A stretch of 64,000 nt of DNA. Source: Tenebrio molitor (lineage: Eukaryota; Arthropoda; Insecta; Coleoptera; Tenebrionidae). Within the stretch, counting starts at the first letter, position 1, and every line of letters starts with the position of its first letter. The stretch spans positions 18,910,001 to 18,974,000 of the forward strand of contig NC_091053.1 of NCBI RefSeq assembly GCF_963966145.1, written 5' to 3'. Under the pieces are notes generated by a model, which worked only from the letters and a program-made list of their open reading frames with translations, did no database searches and was not told the DNA's origin. The position numbers and the translations under genes were made by a program. This document shows positions 8,259 to 18,823 of this stretch, piece after piece.

Positions 8259-10473
8259 CCTACGTGAAAACTACCCACAAAATTTGAAATTTTTCAGCGG
8301 TTCTCAAACAAACTGATTCCTTTGAACCATTAACATTATAAGGCAAGTCGGATTACTTATTTTGCCTTCTTTTAACACGTACTACCTCAGGTTAAGATAT
8401 CTGCACAACCTTCGACTGTATTATTACATTCTCGGAATCCTAAGAAAATTGTGAGTGCGGCTGTACACTTTTTTCGAGTTTTTGGGCCTATTTTTCGAGT
8501 TAATTTTTATTCAAACCTAGAGTACAGCGAATAATTTCAAATCGTCATAATCGACGTAAAAATACAACCTTGTTTTTTAACGAAAAAATCTTGTAGCTAT
8601 TATAATTGATTTCATATAAATGTTCATCAAATGAGCTGTGCATGTGTAAAAGCACCTTTAATTTAGTTACATTACAAAAGTCACATTTATGAAGGTCATG
8701 TCCAATAAATCTTTACTTGGTAAAAATACAAAGACAAAAACAAATACATAAGAATTACCTTAATTTATTCAGCAAAAAGACGTAACATTGCTTTCGAAAT
8801 CAGCAATGTTAAAATGGACAACAAAACTGAAAAATTTGTCAAATCGGGTTCGCGCAGACCAAGCAACTTTGAAAATCAAAGTCACTAGCTTTAGCTTTAA
8901 TACCAACAGAAAATCAGATTTTCATGGCTTGCTTAGATGCACATTTATATGAAATTGAGTATAGGCATTCACGATCTTTTTGGGACCGAGTTGGCTGTGA
9001 CCATCTAGTGTTTTTGTTGGCAGTTGGCAGTTGGTGATTACTAAATTCCCTAAAAGAAATTGACACTTTTTGTGTTAGGTTAGGTTAGGGTCTTTTCAGT
9101 TTAAGATTATATTTTCTGAATAGGTACATTGTTGCCGGATCTCTTAAATATGGTCTGTCAGTTTTAAATTGGAAGCAGCATCGTTTAACGGAAATTTTTT
9201 GTCGTAACAAAATTATTTTGGCAATTCTGACTTTTCCTTTCACGGAAATTAAAACTTCAATTTTACTGTATTATTTATAAATGTATGAGGGCATGATTTG
9301 CAAGACTCGTTTTATAAAAATTGAAATAGCGGTGGTTTGTGTTTGTGGATGTTGACGGTCTCGTCTTTCAGTATCAGGAAAAAAAAATCGAGAAAATAGA
9401 AATTTAAATTCCAACACGAGCCATAGGCGAGTTGTGGAATCGTCCGAGTGAATAATAGCCGTTATACGCGAGTTGAAGATTACATTTTCTCCACGACTAT
9501 ACCAAGAAATACTTATTTTATACCATTAACCATTAACATTTATACCATAGAACAAATTTGTGGCTATTTGTAAAACTCTCTATATGTAGGATCACTGGTC
9601 ATTTTTCAAAACTAGCAATTTTTCAACTTCACCTCCAGTCGTGTTTTTTGGTTATAACATCATTTCTAATCACTTGAATTCCTTATTATTCGTCTTATAG
9701 ATAAAAACTTAGGTTATCATCAGAGTTACATTTTAGTAGGGGAAAGTAGTCCAAAAACGCATATAAAATATTAACAAATCATTAAATTGTGACACTTTTT
9801 ACACTGTTGCGTTGTTTTTAACTTGCTCTCCATTTGAATAGGTAGGTACTTTTCTGTGTTATATTTTTACTTCTGAAACGTAATTTGCGTCTTTCTTTTG
9901 TACCTTCCCATTTCAGAGAAAAAGAAATGTGACAGTGCAGCACTTGTAGGTTAAAACCTGATACATCCGGTTTTCTACCACTGTGTAGCATCCGATTTTG
10001 AAGTTCGCTAATTATTACAGAAAAACAAATACCCTATTTTTTTTTTTTTTTAAAACAACAAGCCTTTCTAGCTCTGTTTACCTTTGGCATACATTAAATG
10101 AATGGTAGATTCCGTTCAACAACTTACCGGGTATCTATTTCTTTCTTTAACCCTTCATTCAAACAATAAACTTGATCAAAACTTTTAACATAACCTTACT
10201 TTTTAAAATTATGTAACGTCCAGTGCACTATAGAGAAATCTGTTGGTAAGCATGAGTGGCCACGCAAAGATAGCTCCTTCATGGACCTAACTGAACATGT
10301 TTCCACTATGTGGTTCATCTTGGAAAGAAGAAGTAGTAGTATCCGCTTTCGGACAACTATTCGGTTTTGGACAACTCTCCCCTACTTTCTAATTTATACA
10401 GTTGGTAGCTTTGATTTTTGTCCGAAGAGACATTCAAGCATTTCAACACTTGAGAATTAATATAATTACATTT
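8259..10473. other. Unassigned AT-rich interval inside broken APN gene 2
   Basis: No exon of the missing APN N-terminal segment (for example a CFDEP-coding exon) was found on the + strand. There is only low-complexity A/T sequence, a T14 run near 10038 and scattered short ORFs. It is probably intron plus unclassified transposon debris that replaced one or two APN exons. Confidence 0.4.
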
Positions 10474-12106
10474 GGGATAATGGTGCATTTTGACAAAACC
10501 CTACCGATGTCAACATATCTCTTATATTTTATTGTATCGGATTTTAAATACACTGGTAAAACATTTGACAACAACGGTACCAACATTCCTTTTACAATAT
10601 ATTCAAATTCTGACCAACTAGCGGAAACAAACTATGCCAGCACACTCGGCAAAAGTGTTATTGAATATTACGTAAAATATGTTAACATACCTTATCCTCT
10701 CCCAAAGATGGGTGAGTAGGAATTTTGGGTAACAAACATTCGACTACTATTTAATCGCTTTAGACATAGTTGCCATTCCGGATTTTGTATCTAATGCGAT
10801 GGAACATCCAGGACGCATCACCTGCAGAGAATCTGCAGTTCTGTACGATCACAAGAAACACTCCCTCATCAACAAACAAAAGGTAGCCCACGAACTGTCC
10901 CACAGTTGGTTTGGAAATTTGGGTAAAATTTTGCCAAAGCAAATAATTTTCAAATAAACAAGAACTTTAGTTACAATGGACTGGTGGGACAACACCTGGC
11001 TCATTGAAGGTTTCGCCACATACATGGCAGTCAAAAGTGTCACAGCAGCCGAACCAGACTGGCAATTGGTACTTTACCACAGCAGACACTTTTCAACTGT
11101 ACAATATCTGTTGTAGTTGGATCAATTCTTATCTGGTACTCTTCATTCCATCCTCGCTCTTGACGCAACGCGAGCGTCACATCCCGTGGTCAAAAATGTG
11201 CAAAGACCTGATCAAATCACAGAAGGATTCGATCCAGTTTCTTTCAACAAGGTAAGACTGACATCGACAGCAACGTTTTCCATTGACACTCGTCTAGGGA
11301 GCTTTCATATTGAGAATGTTAGAATCGGTGGTCAAATCCGATAGTTTCCAAAAAGGCGTGACCAATTACTTGGAGAAACACAAGAATGGTAATGCGATCA
11401 GTCAAGACTTGTGGGATGAGGTCCAAAATGTTGTTGGTGACGAGGTGAACATAACAGAATTAATGGACACGTTCACTGTACAAAAGGGATATCCCATTCT
11501 TGAGGCTAAAGTGGATGGGAACAAATACACTTTGACGCAGAAGCGATTTTCGTTAGAGTACCATTCGATTGTGGCAGAGGAAAAATCTCCTCTGAAGTAT
11601 CAGGGTGGACAGAATTCTAATAGCAAAATCAGCACCACTGTTTTCTAGCTACAAATGGAGTGTGCCTGTTTCCTACATCACAGATCTAGGACCCTCGGAT
11701 AAAATGTATTGGTTTAATTACAAAGCGAATAAACGTAAAGGTTGCAAGCAAAATGGGTAAAAACGATTCGTGCTAACATTTTAGTGGTGGTTGAAAAACC
11801 CGCTGGTGCTAGATGGATCAAGTTTAATCCCAACCAAATTGGTTATTACAGAGTTAATTATGATGAAGGTGATTGGTACAGTCTTATGCGAAATGTTAAG
11901 GAGTTTTCTGTCTCCGACAAGGCTCATTTGTTAGAGGAAAGTTTCAGTATTGCTCAATCGGGGGAACTGAGCTATGAAATTCCCTTAAAGTTCACCAAAT
12001 ATTTAGTGGAGGAAATAAATTATGTCCCGTGGAGTGTTGCGTCGTCAAAACTGTTAAACACATTGCAACTTATATGGAGACGTCCCACTATGACTCCGAA
12101 TTCAAG
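10474..12106 (+). pseudogene. APN gene 2 catalytic-domain exons (zinc site kept, GAMEN degraded, frameshift at the end)
   Basis: Exons: about 10474-10711, 10764-10922, 10971-11068, 11117-11251, 11298-11596, 11649-11735 and 11785-12106, with introns of 46-52 nt. They encode MVHFDKTLPMSTYLLYF, then a degraded exopeptidase motif reading SNAMEHPGRITCRE where active APNs have GAMENWG, then the zinc motif HELSHSWFGNL and the downstream Glu ligand in NTWLIEGFATY. Four or so residues are also missing just before HELSH compared with gene 3. The exon 11785-12106 carries GARWIKFNPNQIGYYRVNY, a conserved M1 block. Near 12066 one base is missing relative to the frame that yields YMETSHYDSEFK, giving a premature frame change. 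The 5' border of the first exon here is uncertain. Confidence 0.8.
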
Positions 12107-12405
12107 GTAAATAAAAATAGAAACATTTTTGTGCAACTAATAAATCATTAATTCATCAAAAATATTTTTTTCTGTTTTGCGTTTGTAACAAAGCTATTAC
12201 AGCACTGAAAAGAGTGCGTTAAAGTTCCCCAAATTTTAAAACTGCGATTTTTCATTTAAGAAGGACATCAAGAGGCACAAAATAGAAAAACTAGTGTATG
12301 ATATCTTGTTTATAAGGCATTTTGTAGCCCTTTCTCGCAAGCTCGTCATGCCCTAAATCCGGGTGTGTTACAAAATGCTTCCTCTAAGACGCGTATCGTA
12401 AAATA

Positions 12406-12758
12406 CAAAGTGTCTATAAAAGAACGTAGGTATATCAAGAGCCCTGTGGAATCAAATATATTTGATTTTTGCCGTTCTGTAGCATATTGTGTAGAGGTTA
12501 TGTAAGTCCATTAATGACCGGCTTTTAATAGGGATTATTGTAAGATGAAAAGTAACAAGAATATAGGAAAACTGAAGAAAATCACAAGCAAAACAACTAA
12601 GCCGTCGAAATCACAACTGAGGCTAAGTTTTAATAAATTGACATTTGACGGTTGACATCTGGTTAGACGACTTTTACGGCTCGACATAGTTCGAAGCAAT
12701 AAAATTATGGAGCCGCACAGAACTCCTGATATACCTACATTCTTTTATAGACACTTTG
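12406..12758 (+). mobile_element. MITE family A, full-length copy in an APN gene 2 intron
   Basis: The copy is 353 bp with imperfect terminal inverted repeats of about 35 bp starting CAAAGTGTCTATAAAAGAA. The left end abuts TA (12404-12405); the right TA is mutated. Copies lie at 36029-36480 (split by another MITE) and, inverted, at 57080-57415. There is no coding capacity; Tc1/mariner-type ends are likely. Confidence 0.75.
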
Positions 12759-13189
12759 TTCTATTTTGTTACGGCGATTATCTTTCAGGCTTATGTAATC
12801 AGTCTGTTGAAACCTGCGTATGAAAAACTCAAGTGGGACGACTCAGACGATGACGAAAGCCATACGAAGAAGTATCAAATTCAACGATGACATTGAACAT
12901 ATCAATATTTTTTTCATTATAGATTAGCACGAGTTGCTGTTTTAAATTTGGCGTGTGCAATGGATTATAATGTAGCTTTACAAGAAGCTAGAACTCGATT
13001 CGATAAGTGGCTTTTTGACAGTTCGGTACACATATCTCCAAATTTGAGAGAGATCATTTATAAATATGGTATGTTACGGCATCTAGGCCATTCACATTAC
13101 GAAATTTTTTCTATCGTGGACATAGTATAGTCGTCCAAGAAGTGTAACGTTATACTGCAGATTCTCTCGATGAAGGATTAACTAGGTTA

Positions 13190-14545
13190 ACGAAGAAGCA
13201 GAAATGAGAAATAGAACAAGAGAGGATACGGTGGGAATAAGAGAGGAGAACAAAGTACTAAGAAAGAGCAGAAAAATGGCAGCCGGAGGAGGCAGATTGG
13301 ATGGAAAAGAATGAAAATGATAGAGGAAAAGATGGATCAAAGAGAAAAGAAAAGAAGGAGAGGAAGAATTATGTAATAATAATCGAAAAAATAGAAAGTT
13401 GGGAGCAGAAGAGAAACGTTATGCTAAATAAGAGTAAGTTGAAGGAAAGAAAAGGTGAGAGGATAGTTGACGATTTGAGAAACGAAGAAAGGAAAACATA
13501 AAAGAAGTTAAAAGAGGTGGCTAGAGAAGAGGAAAAAGGATGAAAATAGGATACAGGAAGATACAGATAAACGGGAAATGGTTTATATGGGATGCGATAG
13601 AAGAGAAACTGAAGAAACATTTTTAGAAGAACGAGAGAAGAGAGAAGACGAACCGGCGAGAAAAGGTACAAAAAGAAGGTGAATAAAAAGGTAGATGGAC
13701 AAAGAAAACGGAAACCGGAAAAGAAGCACAAAGGGAAAAGTCCCTACCGGAAAGAGTACAAATGGGAAGGCAAAAAGAGAAAAGCAAAAGGGAAAAGCTA
13801 CCGGGGAAATAATAACAGGGGTGAAACTGGGAATTAAAGAAAAGCGACAAGAAAATGGAGAAGAAGAAGGAGAATAGGAGAAAGAGGAGCAAGAAATTGG
13901 GAGAGGAGAAGGAAGATGCGAAAAGAAAATCCAAAGACAAGGTGGAAAATGCAGACGGGAAGAGACTAATGGAAGGGATGGAAGAAAATGGATGGAAGGC
14001 ATTGAATGGGAACAAACAAGGGGACAAAGAAGAAGGGTGGACCTATGTAAGTTGCAGGGGGGAAACAATAATAGATTACGGAATAGTGAACGAAGAAACA
14101 TGGGAAAGAGTAGAAGAATTTAGAATAGGAGAGAGAGTCGAGTCCGGCCATTTCGAAATAGCTTTGAGGAAGCGAAGGGGAGGGAAAGAATAGATAAGGA
14201 GAGGGGTGGGGATACGGATGAAAAAGGTTATTTTTGGAAATTTTTGGAGGTGTTATTTTATTTTTAGTTATGTTTAGGTTCATTGTAACTAGGAATCAGA
14301 AAGACAATACGGCAAAATAATCCATTTGTATAAGTAAGTATAAGACAGATGAGCGGGGAAGAAAAAGGAAAAAGAATGCTAAAAATCGCAAAAGACAAAG
14401 GAAAAAGATCGACAGGAAGACCAAGAAAGAGGTGGTGTGACGACATTTAAATAAGAGGTTAAGAATCGAAGAAGGAACAGGCAGCTTGCCTATCAACAAG
14501 AAGGAAGAAGAAGAAGAACAAAGAAGCAGGCAATGGACGTAAATA
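13190..14545 (+). mobile_element. Decayed LINE copy in an APN gene 2 intron
   Basis: The purine-rich sequence resembles the LINE at 2703-6940: an ORF1-like charged stretch (13300-13630), then endonuclease end motifs GWTYVSCRGETIIDYGIVNE and ERVESGHFE (13855-14193). Reverse transcriptase is missing. From 14399 a separate piece reads RSTGRPRKRWCDDI, a motif common in the C-terminus of RTE-like LINE proteins, so two LINE families may be fused here. Many stops and shifts are present. Confidence 0.6.
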
Positions 14546-15323
14546 AACATACCAAGTGTTACTTTTCCCGGTAGGAGGTGTCAAATTATAATCCTTCCGT
14601 CACTGAAGTTAAAGTGACTTTACATTTCTTAAACGACTATATATTGTCCTGTTTCAACCTTCAAACCATAACCTTTACAAAAAGATTGCTTTCAAATTCC
14701 CAATTTGAACATTTCAATTGATTCGCTGCCAATTTCGGAACTTATCTATGACAAAAACTAAAATCGTTGAATTGTTGGTGTTGCAGGAATGATAAATGCT
14801 GATGAAAAAAGTTGGAACAAAGTGTTCGAAATGTTTGTCCACGAATCAGACGCAAACGAAAAATCGAAACTGATGAAAGGTTTGGCAAGTATCCGAACTC
14901 CTTTTCGTCTGAGAAAGTACTCCCACACAACTGTGGTTGATTTTATCTGTATCTTGTCGTTTACAATTCCAGATTAATTACATTAGCTAGTGACGAAAGT
15001 TACGTCAAGGGACAAGATTATCTTGATTTACTAGAATACATTTCAGACAACTCTGTTGGAAGACCAATCGTTTGGAATTATGTCCGGTATACCTACACCA
15101 ATGACTGAACCAAAGGAGTAAATGCTAAATCACGTTTTTAGAGAGAAATGGTTGCAGATAGTGGAGAGATTCACTTTGGACAATCATCACTTGGGACGAT
15201 TAATTCCAACTATAACCAACAAGTTTTTGACGTCTTCTAAACTAGACGAGGTAGGGACGGTTCAAATGAAGATTTCATTTCCCTCAGTTTACATATCCAG
15301 ATGAATTATTTCTTTGCCAAGTA

Positions 15324-18165
15324 AGGTAAACCCGTCGAAGTGTGACCTAGTTTTTTATTAGTTGATGTTCATTATGCTTGTAAAAAGCGTGTGGTGATTA
15401 TTACAAGTTGATTTTTTTTTTGTAGGTCTCTTAGGGTCCTGACTTCAAACTGAAGAAGTTTCATAATTTTATAGCTCAGGACAAAAAAGTTAACAATTTT
15501 TTTTTTAAATAATGTCCATGGGTCACACTTTCCCTTGAAATTGGGGTAAGTGTGACAATGGATTGTAGCGATGGCTCAGTTAGTAATTTGTCGGGTAAGT
15601 GAGAATAATTCAAAAGTGCGTAAAAAAATAGTCTTCTAAGCGAAATTTTATTTTAACATCTAGAAATATAATAAATTTATGAACTTTTTAAGTTTTAAAG
15701 AAACAACCCGTCAAATTGAGTATTAAAAATTATATGACCCCTTCTGTCCTTAATCGGTTCTGGTAAAACTCTGATAATGTTTTCGTCCATTATAACGTCG
15801 GTGTCTTCTATCTGTGGCCAAGTGAAGCTATTATTTTTCGTATGTTTCAAAAATCCAACATTCCATTCGCATCCTGCTCTGCTTTTAATCTGCCCAATAT
15901 AGTGTCTTGTGCTTTTCTTGGAGTTGTATTGTATAATAACCCACCGTCCTACAGCAATCTCGTTAATATCCGTCTCACTTTCGTCGTTTTCAAATACTTC
16001 AGGGTCCAAATCATCGTCTGTGTCTATAAATTCGGGCTCTACCATTTCTTCTTCTGAGCTTGAGCTGCTAAAAGTTTGTTGTTGTCGTTTTTTGGTCATT
16101 TTCGGTATCTTCGTTGCTTCTTTTCCTCTTTTCTTTGTTTCTTTTTTATCTTTTTCTTCTTTATCTTTTGCAAGTCTACTTAATACTTCATTTGCTGTTA
16201 TCACTTCAGCTCCTGCGGCTACCTTCTTCCTCTTCTTAACGGAAGGAGTTGCATTGGACGTCTGTTTCATGGTATTTAATAATAGGGCTTCAAAACTCGT
16301 TGATGTACTGGTTCCTTCTTCTAGTTGAACAGAGGCACGGTTCATTTGGTCGCCTGCAACTACTTGAGCGACAGATTGTACGGTTTGATTGTTTGCAATG
16401 GTGTTATCTTCGTCCATATGGTCGATTCCGTGTTCTGCCTCAGCCATTAAAGGTTGTTGTTGGGATTCTTTCCATCTTTTTAGACTCTCAGGATGGTATT
16501 TGTCTTCAGAAACTACATCACGATTGAAAGGACAAATACCTGCCTTTCTAAATCCGTTTCTAATTACTTCTGGTTCTATATTTTTCCATGTAGAACCAAT
16601 CAGTTCCGAAAATTGTTTTTTTGGTATTTTTAGTCCAGCATTGTGTCTTTGCCAAGTTACCAGCTTCTGGTCCCAAATATCCTTTACAGATTTAAATACT
16701 GACAAATCCAAAGGTTGCAACAGATGACTGGTATGCGGAGGAAGTTTCAAAATTGTGATATCGTTTGCACGTGCTAGTTCGACCAGTGCAATGTTTATAT
16801 GCGTACCATGTCCATCATATACCAAAAGTATCGGTCTCACAGGTCCTAATGCGGGAATCAATGTTTTTTTGAAGTAATTGAAAAATATGTCACTTTCCAT
16901 CCAACCATTAGGGCTGGCGGCATAGGCAGTACCTGGGAAAGACTTATCGTCGTCTGCCACCCAAGAATCCCATACATTTTTCCCCTTGAATACAATAAGA
17001 GGTGGAGCTTTTGTAGCTGATGCAGACACAGCTGACAGAACCGTTGTATTTTCCCTTCCTGGCCCTGAAGTTGTTCTGGAGCTCGGTTTTCCTTTGGCTC
17101 CAACAACTTTGGTTTTCTTCGGATCGTGTGACACAGATGTTTCGTCTAAATTCCACACTTGTTCTGGCTTGTCGTTTATGTTTAATTCGGCGATTGTTCT
17201 TGCCAAAATATTAAAATATTCGTTTATAACGAATGGATCTGTCATTTTCTTTCTTGAATACTCCACTGGTTGTGGTTTTTTAATACTCAGATTGTGTCGT
17301 TGTTTGAACGAAGAAAACCATTCATCCCCTGGGATATTATTTTTAAATGGAGTCTTTATCTTATTGCTGGTAACAAATTCACCCACAAGACCAAGAACTT
17401 CTGCTCGAGACAACCCGAATCCCCACTGTTCCATAGTCTTAAGCCCTTCAGCCAGTTTTCTTTCGTCTTCTCGTGAAATGCATGTGGGTCTACCTTGGGA
17501 TTGGCTCTTTTGTCCACGGGTTCCATTCACATGGTAAAATAAGGTAGTTTTAGGAATTTGATACAATTTATGTGCTCGATATATATTTAGGGCCCCTCTC
17601 TGGATTTCCGCCACTGCGTGTTGTAATTGAGCTTTGGTATATTTGGTTGCTCTATCGCTCTTTCTCTTGTAATTTCTCACCATTTTTGCAACTAAAAAAA
17701 TGTTTTTGTTGTATATTTATGTACCGTAAAATAGCAGGTTTACACTTGCCCCATGAACATTGTCACACTTAGCCATAAAGACAATATTTGCAAGGCAAGT
17801 GTGACCTACGTGGTAATTCAGCTTAATAGTAAAAATAGGACGATTTTCATAACCACTCAATAGAATCTAGCTCTTAAATGGTACAATACGCCGTAGAATA
17901 TTTTTACTTACCATATATTATAAGATTTTGCTAATATGCAGAAAGAAACCATGTGCACTCATCATTTGAGTTGATCGCACTAGTACCGACAGGTCGTCAA
18001 ATGTCACTTTGTACAATAATGCTACAGAGTTCCTACTTATAGAGTTGTATTCTTACAGAGCTTGGGCATTCACCCATGAGATGTCAGCACGATTGGTACA
18101 CCGGAGGGAATTTTTAAATCTGATAGTCACACTTTCCCCAAAATCACACTTTGACGGGTTTACCT
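15324..18165 (-). mobile_element. Pogo/Tigger-type DNA transposon, complete, 2842 bp
   Basis: Terminal inverted repeats of about 22 bp (AGGTAAACCCGTC then G or A then AAGTGTGA) match at 21 positions of 22. Both ends abut TA (15322-15323 and 18166-18167), the usual pogo/Tc1/mariner target. Subterminal copies of AAGTGTGAC in both orientations occur near 15338, 15522, 15547 on the left and 17762, 17797, 18126, 18144 on the right; these may be transposase-binding sites. It carries one intact transposase gene on the minus strand. The host sequence is the last coding exon of APN gene 2. Confidence 0.95.
15695..17683 (-). CDS. Pogo/Tigger-like transposase (DDE_1 superfamily), intact
   Basis: The 662-codon ORF has no stop or frameshift. 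Residues about 14-50 form a Psq-type helix-turn-helix (AQLQHAVAEIQRGALNIYRA...IPKTTLF), and about 70-140 a CENP-B-like second DNA-binding region (GFGLSRAEVLGLV...WFSSFKQRHNLSIKKP). The catalytic core shows three Asp: VWNLDETSV (D180), LLVYDGHGTH (D290) and LLQPLDLSVF (D326), a DD35D spacing typical of pogo. The C-terminal third is low complexity: a Lys/Glu-rich segment (about 500-535), a Ser run and an acidic patch, then a last folded block starting GRWVIIQYN. It would bind the element's ends and cut and paste at TA sites. The ATG chosen is the first in frame and precedes the helix-turn-helix directly. Confidence 0.92.
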   Translation of the reverse strand: MVRNYKRKSDRATKYTKAQLQHAVAEIQRGALNIYRAHKLYQIPKTTLFYHVNGTRGQKSQSQGRPTCISREDERKLAEGLKTMEQWGFGLSRAEVLGLVGEFVTSNKIKTPFKNNIPGDEWFSSFKQRHNLSIKKPQPVEYSRKKMTDPFVINEYFNILARTIAELNINDKPEQVWNLDETSVSHDPKKTKVVGAKGKPSSRTTSGPGRENTTVLSAVSASATKAPPLIVFKGKNVWDSWVADDDKSFPGTAYAASPNGWMESDIFFNYFKKTLIPALGPVRPILLVYDGHGTHINIALVELARANDITILKLPPHTSHLLQPLDLSVFKSVKDIWDQKLVTWQRHNAGLKIPKKQFSELIGSTWKNIEPEVIRNGFRKAGICPFNRDVVSEDKYHPESLKRWKESQQQPLMAEAEHGIDHMDEDNTIANNQTVQSVAQVVAGDQMNRASVQLEEGTSTSTSFEALLLNTMKQTSNATPSVKKRKKVAAGAEVITANEVLSRLAKDKEEKDKKETKKRGKEATKIPKMTKKRQQQTFSSSSSEEEMVEPEFIDTDDDLDPEVFENDESETDINEIAVGRWVIIQYNSKKSTRHYIGQIKSRAGCEWNVGFLKHTKNNSFTWPQIEDTDVIMDENIIRVLPEPIKDRRGHIIFNTQFDGLFL

Positions 18166-18823
18166 TATCCGAAAGCTGGAGCAGGAGAGGCGGGAAGGCG
18201 GCAAGCTTTTGAGACTGTCGTGGCTAATATTAAATGGTTAAAGAAACATAAAGAAGAAGTGGAAAATTGGATTCTGGAAAATACAGATTTTCGTGTATTT
18301 ACCAATAGACAATCATAATGGATTTAGATTTTTTTTTTAAGTTAAGACATTGAGAGGGAGAGAGCGTGAGAGAGAAAAAATGGAAAATACTTTTGTTATG
18401 TGCTACTCTAAAGTCGTACCAAGTTAGATCAGCCAAAAAGAGCATCTTTTTCGTCCGAGTCTGAGTTTTCTGGCCGAGGCTCAGCCGAGGCTTAACAGGC
18501 GAGGACAAAAACCACTTTAGTAAAGCTGTCTGTTGAATTAAGTTATGCTTGAGGTTATAAATAGCGTCAATGCTAGTGCATTGTTCAGCAACATGTTATG
18601 TTCACTTTGATAGATCCGCATGTCAGGCGGGACGTATGTCCAACCTTAAAAAAATAAATCACGGCCTTCCATAATCCAGAAATTACGTGAACGGTGTTTA
18701 GTTGAAGAAGTCGTTGCTATAGTAATCATAAACTTAACTGTCAAAGTGTTAAACTGACAAATGTTCTTTAACGAAGTGTCATTAATGCTCTAGTGCATTT
18801 GTTAATAACAATTCTACAATCTC

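Larger units (their letters stand above)
1634..18318 (+). pseudogene. APN gene 2: disrupted aminopeptidase N, split by LINE and pogo insertions
   Basis: This is a second M1 aminopeptidase locus, same strand as genes 1 and 3. It survives as three blocks: the N-terminal exon (1634 to about 2216), the catalytic-domain exons (10474-12106) and the C-terminal-domain exons (12789-18318). Defects seen: the first exon runs into a transposon relic and stops; no exon matching the gene 3 segment with the CFDEP motif was found between 2216 and 10474; the GAMEN motif is altered; one base is missing near 12066; a decayed LINE lies in the intron 13069-14786; and the last coding exon is interrupted by a pogo element between 15323 and 18168. 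The ends of the coding region are still readable, so decay is recent relative to the duplication. It could still make truncated transcripts, but a working enzyme is very unlikely. Confidence 0.85.
12789..18318 (+). pseudogene. APN gene 2 C-terminal-domain exons, last one split by the pogo element
   Basis: Exons: 12789-12871, 12923-13068, 14787-14916, 14973-15086, 15142-15250, 15301-15323 and 18168-18318 (TAA 18316-18318). They encode the ERAP1_C-type helical domain and match gene 1 exon for exon: YVISLLKPAYEKLKWDDSD, LARVAVLNLACAMDY, GMINADEKSWNKVFEMF and YPKAGAGEA. The final exon reads ...MNYFFAKTA up to the insertion and resumes directly after it, so removing the transposon and one TA would rejoin the Tyr codon. 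The intron 13069-14786 is swollen by LINE debris. Confidence 0.85.

Noticed and set aside
9077..9091. TTAGG repeat, the insect telomere motif
   Set aside because: Only about three units are present in an internal position; this is likely chance.
15842..17537. Several plus-strand ORFs of 60-183 codons
   Set aside because: They are shadows of the intact pogo transposase on the minus strand.
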